Origin: an uncultured Christensenellaceae bacterium
Lineage (GTDB): Bacteria > Bacillota > Clostridia > Christensenellales > MGBC116941
Direction: 5' to 3'
Length of the DNA stretch: 24,158 nt
Assembly: GCA_910585035.1 (NCBI GenBank)
Contig: CAJUEF010000010.1
Coordinates: 27,068-51,225 of the forward strand
Of the stretch, positions 22,229-24,158 are shown piece by piece. The notes beneath the pieces were generated by a model that was not told where the DNA came from, searched no databases, and saw only the letters and a list, made by a program, of their open reading frames with translations. Position 1 is the stretch's first letter. Every line of letters begins with the position of its first letter. A program made the position numbers and the translations under genes.

Positions 22229-22453
22229 ATGGAAAAACTAAAGAAAATAAAAAAGTTAAAAAGAATTAAAGAGCTTCGCGAAGATAACGATTTTACCCAG
22301 CAATACATTGCCGATTTAATTCATATAAACAGGTCTAATTATTCAGCCTATGAAAACGGCACTAACGCAGTGCCTCTTGAAGTATTAATTGCACTTACAA
22401 AAGTTTATAAAGTCAGTTCTGATTATATTCTCGAATTAACAGATAAAAAATAG
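22229..22453 (+). CDS. Small XRE-family HTH regulator (74 residues)
   Basis: The product is a single HTH domain: residues about 15-70 hold RIKELREDNDFTQQYIADLIHINRSNYSAYENG followed by LIALTKVYKVSSDYILELT, described by position (about 11-43 and 50-68). No effector domain is present. ATG 22229 has GGGTGAT seven bases upstream; the GTG at 22217 lies inside that site. A TATAAT at 22187-22192 is a likely -10 with a poor -35. It converges on rplL and shares the terminator at 22479-22507. Confidence 0.8.
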   Translation: MEKLKKIKKLKRIKELREDNDFTQQYIADLIHINRSNYSAYENGTNAVPLEVLIALTKVYKVSSDYILELTDKK

Positions 22454-22478
22454 CTTTTTATAATTGTTTAAAAAACAA

Positions 22479-22507
22479 AAAAGACTGCCCGAATAGGACA
22501 GTCTTTT
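22479..22507. terminator. Terminator of rplJ-rplL, shared with the convergent XRE gene
   Basis: AAAAGACTG and CAGTCTTTT form a nine-pair stem, extended by CC/GG with one bulge. The minus-strand side is followed by TTTTTTGTTTTTT (22480 leftward), typical for a strong operon terminator. Confidence 0.85.
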
Positions 22508-22523
22508 AAATATTAAGCAAAAC

Positions 22524-22895
22524 TTATTTAAGCTCAACTGTTGCGCCAACCTCTTTAAGCTGCTCTTGAATTTTCTCAGCTTCTTCCTTAGGAGCGCTCT
22601 CCTTAATTGTCTTAGGAGCGCCGTCAACAAGCTCCTTAGCTTCTTTAAGGCCAAGACCGGTAATCTCACGAACAACCTTAATAACCTTAATTTTCTCAGC
22701 GCCTGCTTCTTTAAGAACAACCTCAAAATCAGTCTTTTCTTCAGCAGCAGCTCCGCCAGCAGCAGCCCCGCCTGCAACCATTACAGGAGCAGCAGCGCTA
22801 ACGCCAAATTCCTCTTCCATAGCTTTAACAAGGTCATTAAGCTCAACAACTGTAAGACCTTTTATTTCTTCAATAATCTTTGCAAAATCAGCCAT
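22524..22895 (-). CDS. rplL: Ribosomal protein L7/L12
   Basis: This 123-residue stalk protein of the large ribosomal subunit recruits translation factors. It has the N-terminal dimerisation helices (FAKIIEEIKGLTVVELNDLV), an Ala/Gly-rich hinge (about residues 36-52) and the conserved C-terminal domain EKTDFEVVL to TVELK, including KIKVIKVVREITGLGLKEAK (about 68-87). ATG 22895 has GGAGG eight bases upstream; the longer frame to 22910 covers that site. It follows rplJ by 96 bases and is followed by a terminator, not by rpoB. Confidence 0.97.
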   Translation of the reverse strand: MADFAKIIEEIKGLTVVELNDLVKAMEEEFGVSAAAPVMVAGGAAAGGAAAEEKTDFEVVLKEAGAEKIKVIKVVREITGLGLKEAKELVDGAPKTIKESAPKEEAEKIQEQLKEVGATVELK

Positions 22896-22991
22896 TTTAT
22901 TATCCTCCATTAATTTTTAAATGTTCTTTTAATTTTCTGCATAGGCGTTTTAAAACCTTTAGCAGCATTCTCATATGTTAGAAAAAAGATT

Positions 22992-23492
22992 TTATGCTTC
23001 TTCCTTTTCCTTTTGCTCCTTTATAGCATTAAGCGTATAAACCAGGTTCATAATAGGAGACTTGATAGAACCAACAGCCTTTGCCAGCAGTTCTTCTCTT
23101 GAAGGCAGGGAAGCAAGCACTATAACGTCATCCTTAGCAGTAAACTCGTTATTAAAAATACCGCATTTTATTTCCATCTTATTTACAGACTTAATAAAAT
23201 CATAAGTAATCTTAGCAGGAGCAACCTCATCTTCATAACTGAAAGCAACAGCGGTAGGACCCTCTAAAAACTCTTTTATCTCATCAATACCCTTGCCTTC
23301 AATAGCTCTGTTAATAAGAGTATTTTTAAGTACTTTGTAATCAATTCCCGCTTCTCTGTACTTGTTTCTAAGCTCAGTAACTTCAGCAACAGTAAGACCT
23401 CTATAGTCAATAAGCACTGCGCTTACAGCACGGTCAAAACGGTCTTTAATCTCTTCAACCACCTGTTTTTTCTCATTCAAATTAGCAGACAT
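22992..23492 (-). CDS. rplJ: Ribosomal protein L10
   Basis: This 166-residue L10 anchors the L7/L12 dimers to 23S rRNA and, with them, binds its own mRNA leader as an autoregulator. Conserved parts are LIDYRGLTVAEVTELRNKYR (about 28-47), YKVLKNTLINRAI and FLEGPTAVAFS. The C-terminal helix for L7/L12 binding is present. ATG 23492 has GGAGGTGA four bases upstream; the longer frame runs through the attenuator and is not used. The leader at 23493-23619 controls it. Confidence 0.97.
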   Translation of the reverse strand: MSANLNEKKQVVEEIKDRFDRAVSAVLIDYRGLTVAEVTELRNKYREAGIDYKVLKNTLINRAIEGKGIDEIKEFLEGPTAVAFSYEDEVAPAKITYDFIKSVNKMEIKCGIFNNEFTAKDDVIVLASLPSREELLAKAVGSIKSPIMNLVYTLNAIKEQKEKEEA

Positions 23493-23619
23493 TTTTTCAC
23501 CTCCAAACAAAAAGTCCTTACCAGGACAGCACAAGGTAAGGACATTAAGCCTAAATCAACCTCGGTCGGAAATTAAGCGTACGCACCGACTGTCTCTGGT
23601 AAACAAACTATATTTTATA
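23493..23619 (-). promoter_or_regulatory. Ribosomal protein L10 leader with attenuator
   Basis: On the minus strand the leader ends in a terminator: GTCCTTACC and GGTAAGGAC (23535-23543 and 23514-23522) around a 12-base loop, followed by TTTTT (23509-23513), just ahead of the rplJ ribosome site. Upstream ACAGTCGGTGCG pairs with part of TTTCCGACCG. This agrees with the known Bacillota L10 leader, where L10-L12 binding switches between termination and readthrough. Confidence 0.8.
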
Positions 23620-23625
23620 GAGTTT

Positions 23626-23654
23626 ATGTTAACACAAAACTCCGCACTTGTCAA
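23626..23654 (-). promoter_or_regulatory. Internal promoter of rplJ-rplL
   Basis: Minus strand: consensus TTGACA (23649-23654), 17-base spacer, TAACAT (23626-23631) with a preceding TG (extended -10). It begins just after the rplA stop and feeds the L10 leader. Confidence 0.78.
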
Positions 23655-23656
23655 TA

Positions 23657-24158
23657 TTAGTACTTGGCAGCGTTAATCTTAATACCCGGACCCATAGTGG
23701 AAGAAATAACGATACTCTTAAGATAAGTGCCCTTTGCAGCGGCCGGCTTTGCCTTAACAATAGCCTCAATAAGCACTTTATAGTTTTCTTCAAGCTTTTC
23801 CTTATCAAAAGAAGCTTTACCAAGAGGAACGTGACAAATAGATGTCTTGTCAACACGGTATTCTACTTTACCTGCCTTAACATCGGATACAGCCTTTGTA
23901 ATATCCATTGTAACTGTTCCACTCTTTGGGTTAGGCATAAGACCCTTTGGTCCGAGTATCCTTGCAATCTTACCTATTTTAGCCATCATATCCGGAGTTG
24001 CAATACACACGTCAAAGTCAAACCAGTTTTCCTTTTGAATTTTCTCAATGTATTCTTCACCAATATAATCAGCTCCGGCAGCTTCAGCCTCTTTAGCCTT
24101 ATCAGCAGCAGCAATAACAAGAATACGAACCTTTTTACCAGTACCGTGAGGCAGCACA
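23657..24158 (-). CDS. rplA: Ribosomal protein L1, partial (N-terminus beyond window)
   Basis: Residues of the last two thirds of L1 (about 166 of 230) are present. They include LPHGTGK at the cut end, the GADYIGEEY and FDVCIATPDMM stretches, GPKGLMPNPKSGTV (the L1 signature), VEYRVDK and the C-terminal TMGPGIKI. L1 forms the mobile stalk beside the E site. The frame is open to the right edge. The gene order L1-L10-L7/L12 is the standard one. Confidence 0.97.
   Translation of the reverse strand, partial: VLPHGTGKKVRILVIAAADKAKEAEAAGADYIGEEYIEKIQKENWFDFDVCIATPDMMAKIGKIARILGPKGLMPNPKSGTVTMDITKAVSDVKAGKVEYRVDKTSICHVPLGKASFDKEKLEENYKVLIEAIVKAKPAAAKGTYLKSIVISSTMGPGIKINAAKY

Noticed and set aside
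22436..22777. 113-codon Leu/Arg-rich minus-strand frame over rplL
   Set aside because: It is the shifted frame of rplL; the composition (Leu, Lys, Arg) is that of an out-of-frame reading of Ala/Glu/Lys codons.
1..24158. CRISPR arrays, tRNA or rRNA genes, insertion sequences
   Set aside because: No regularly spaced repeats, cloverleaf-like segments, rRNA motifs, transposase frames or terminal inverted repeats were recognised on either strand.

Overview
The window reads as low-G+C Bacillota, most likely an anaerobic Clostridia chromosome. The supporting signs are A/T-rich spacers, strong GGAGG-type ribosome binding sites, TTGACA/TATAAT promoters, an L10-leader attenuator ahead of rplJ-rplL, an iron-containing butanol-type dehydrogenase, and a cdaA-cdaR pair. 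I cannot name the species.

Layout. At 1-903 (minus) is a lipoprotein solute-binding subunit cut by the window edge. At 1201-1578 (plus) is a four-helix membrane protein of unknown function, with a bidirectional terminator behind it. At 1644-2501 (minus) is a DUF368/PopT-type polyprenyl-phosphate transporter with its own promoter. From 6356 down to 2694 (minus) runs a tightly overlapping housekeeping operon: mini-WYL protein, cdaA, cdaR, P-loop ATPase, recX, acpS. The glmM gene that usually follows cdaA-cdaR is not there.

From 17007 down to 6534 (minus) lies a compact virion cassette: sigma-like activator, large terminase, small terminase, portal, scaffold, N4-gp56-type capsid protein, gp4-like and gp10-like head-completion proteins, a beta-helix tailspike, a very acidic 53-residue protein and a coiled-coil putative ejection protein. 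The order follows the P22 morphogenesis block, except that the two terminase genes are swapped. A divergent XRE repressor (17169-17591) faces it across one promoter/operator region. I see no integrase, excisionase, replication gene, holin, endolysin or att repeat in the window. The cassette is therefore a defective prophage, a satellite or a domesticated particle module. The small terminase gene has ATA where its ATG should be, behind a near-perfect ribosome binding site.

To the right (plus) are an Fe-alcohol dehydrogenase, a 56-residue two-helix membrane protein, a 12-helix membrane protein fused to a LuxR-type HTH that appears to be in an operon with a 3-methyladenine DNA glycosylase, a DUF6809-like gene diverging from a ribbon-helix-helix protein, and a small XRE regulator. 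The window closes with rplL, rplJ (with its L10 leader and own promoter) and a partial rplA on the minus strand. rpoB does not follow rplL directly, because convergent regulator genes lie there instead.
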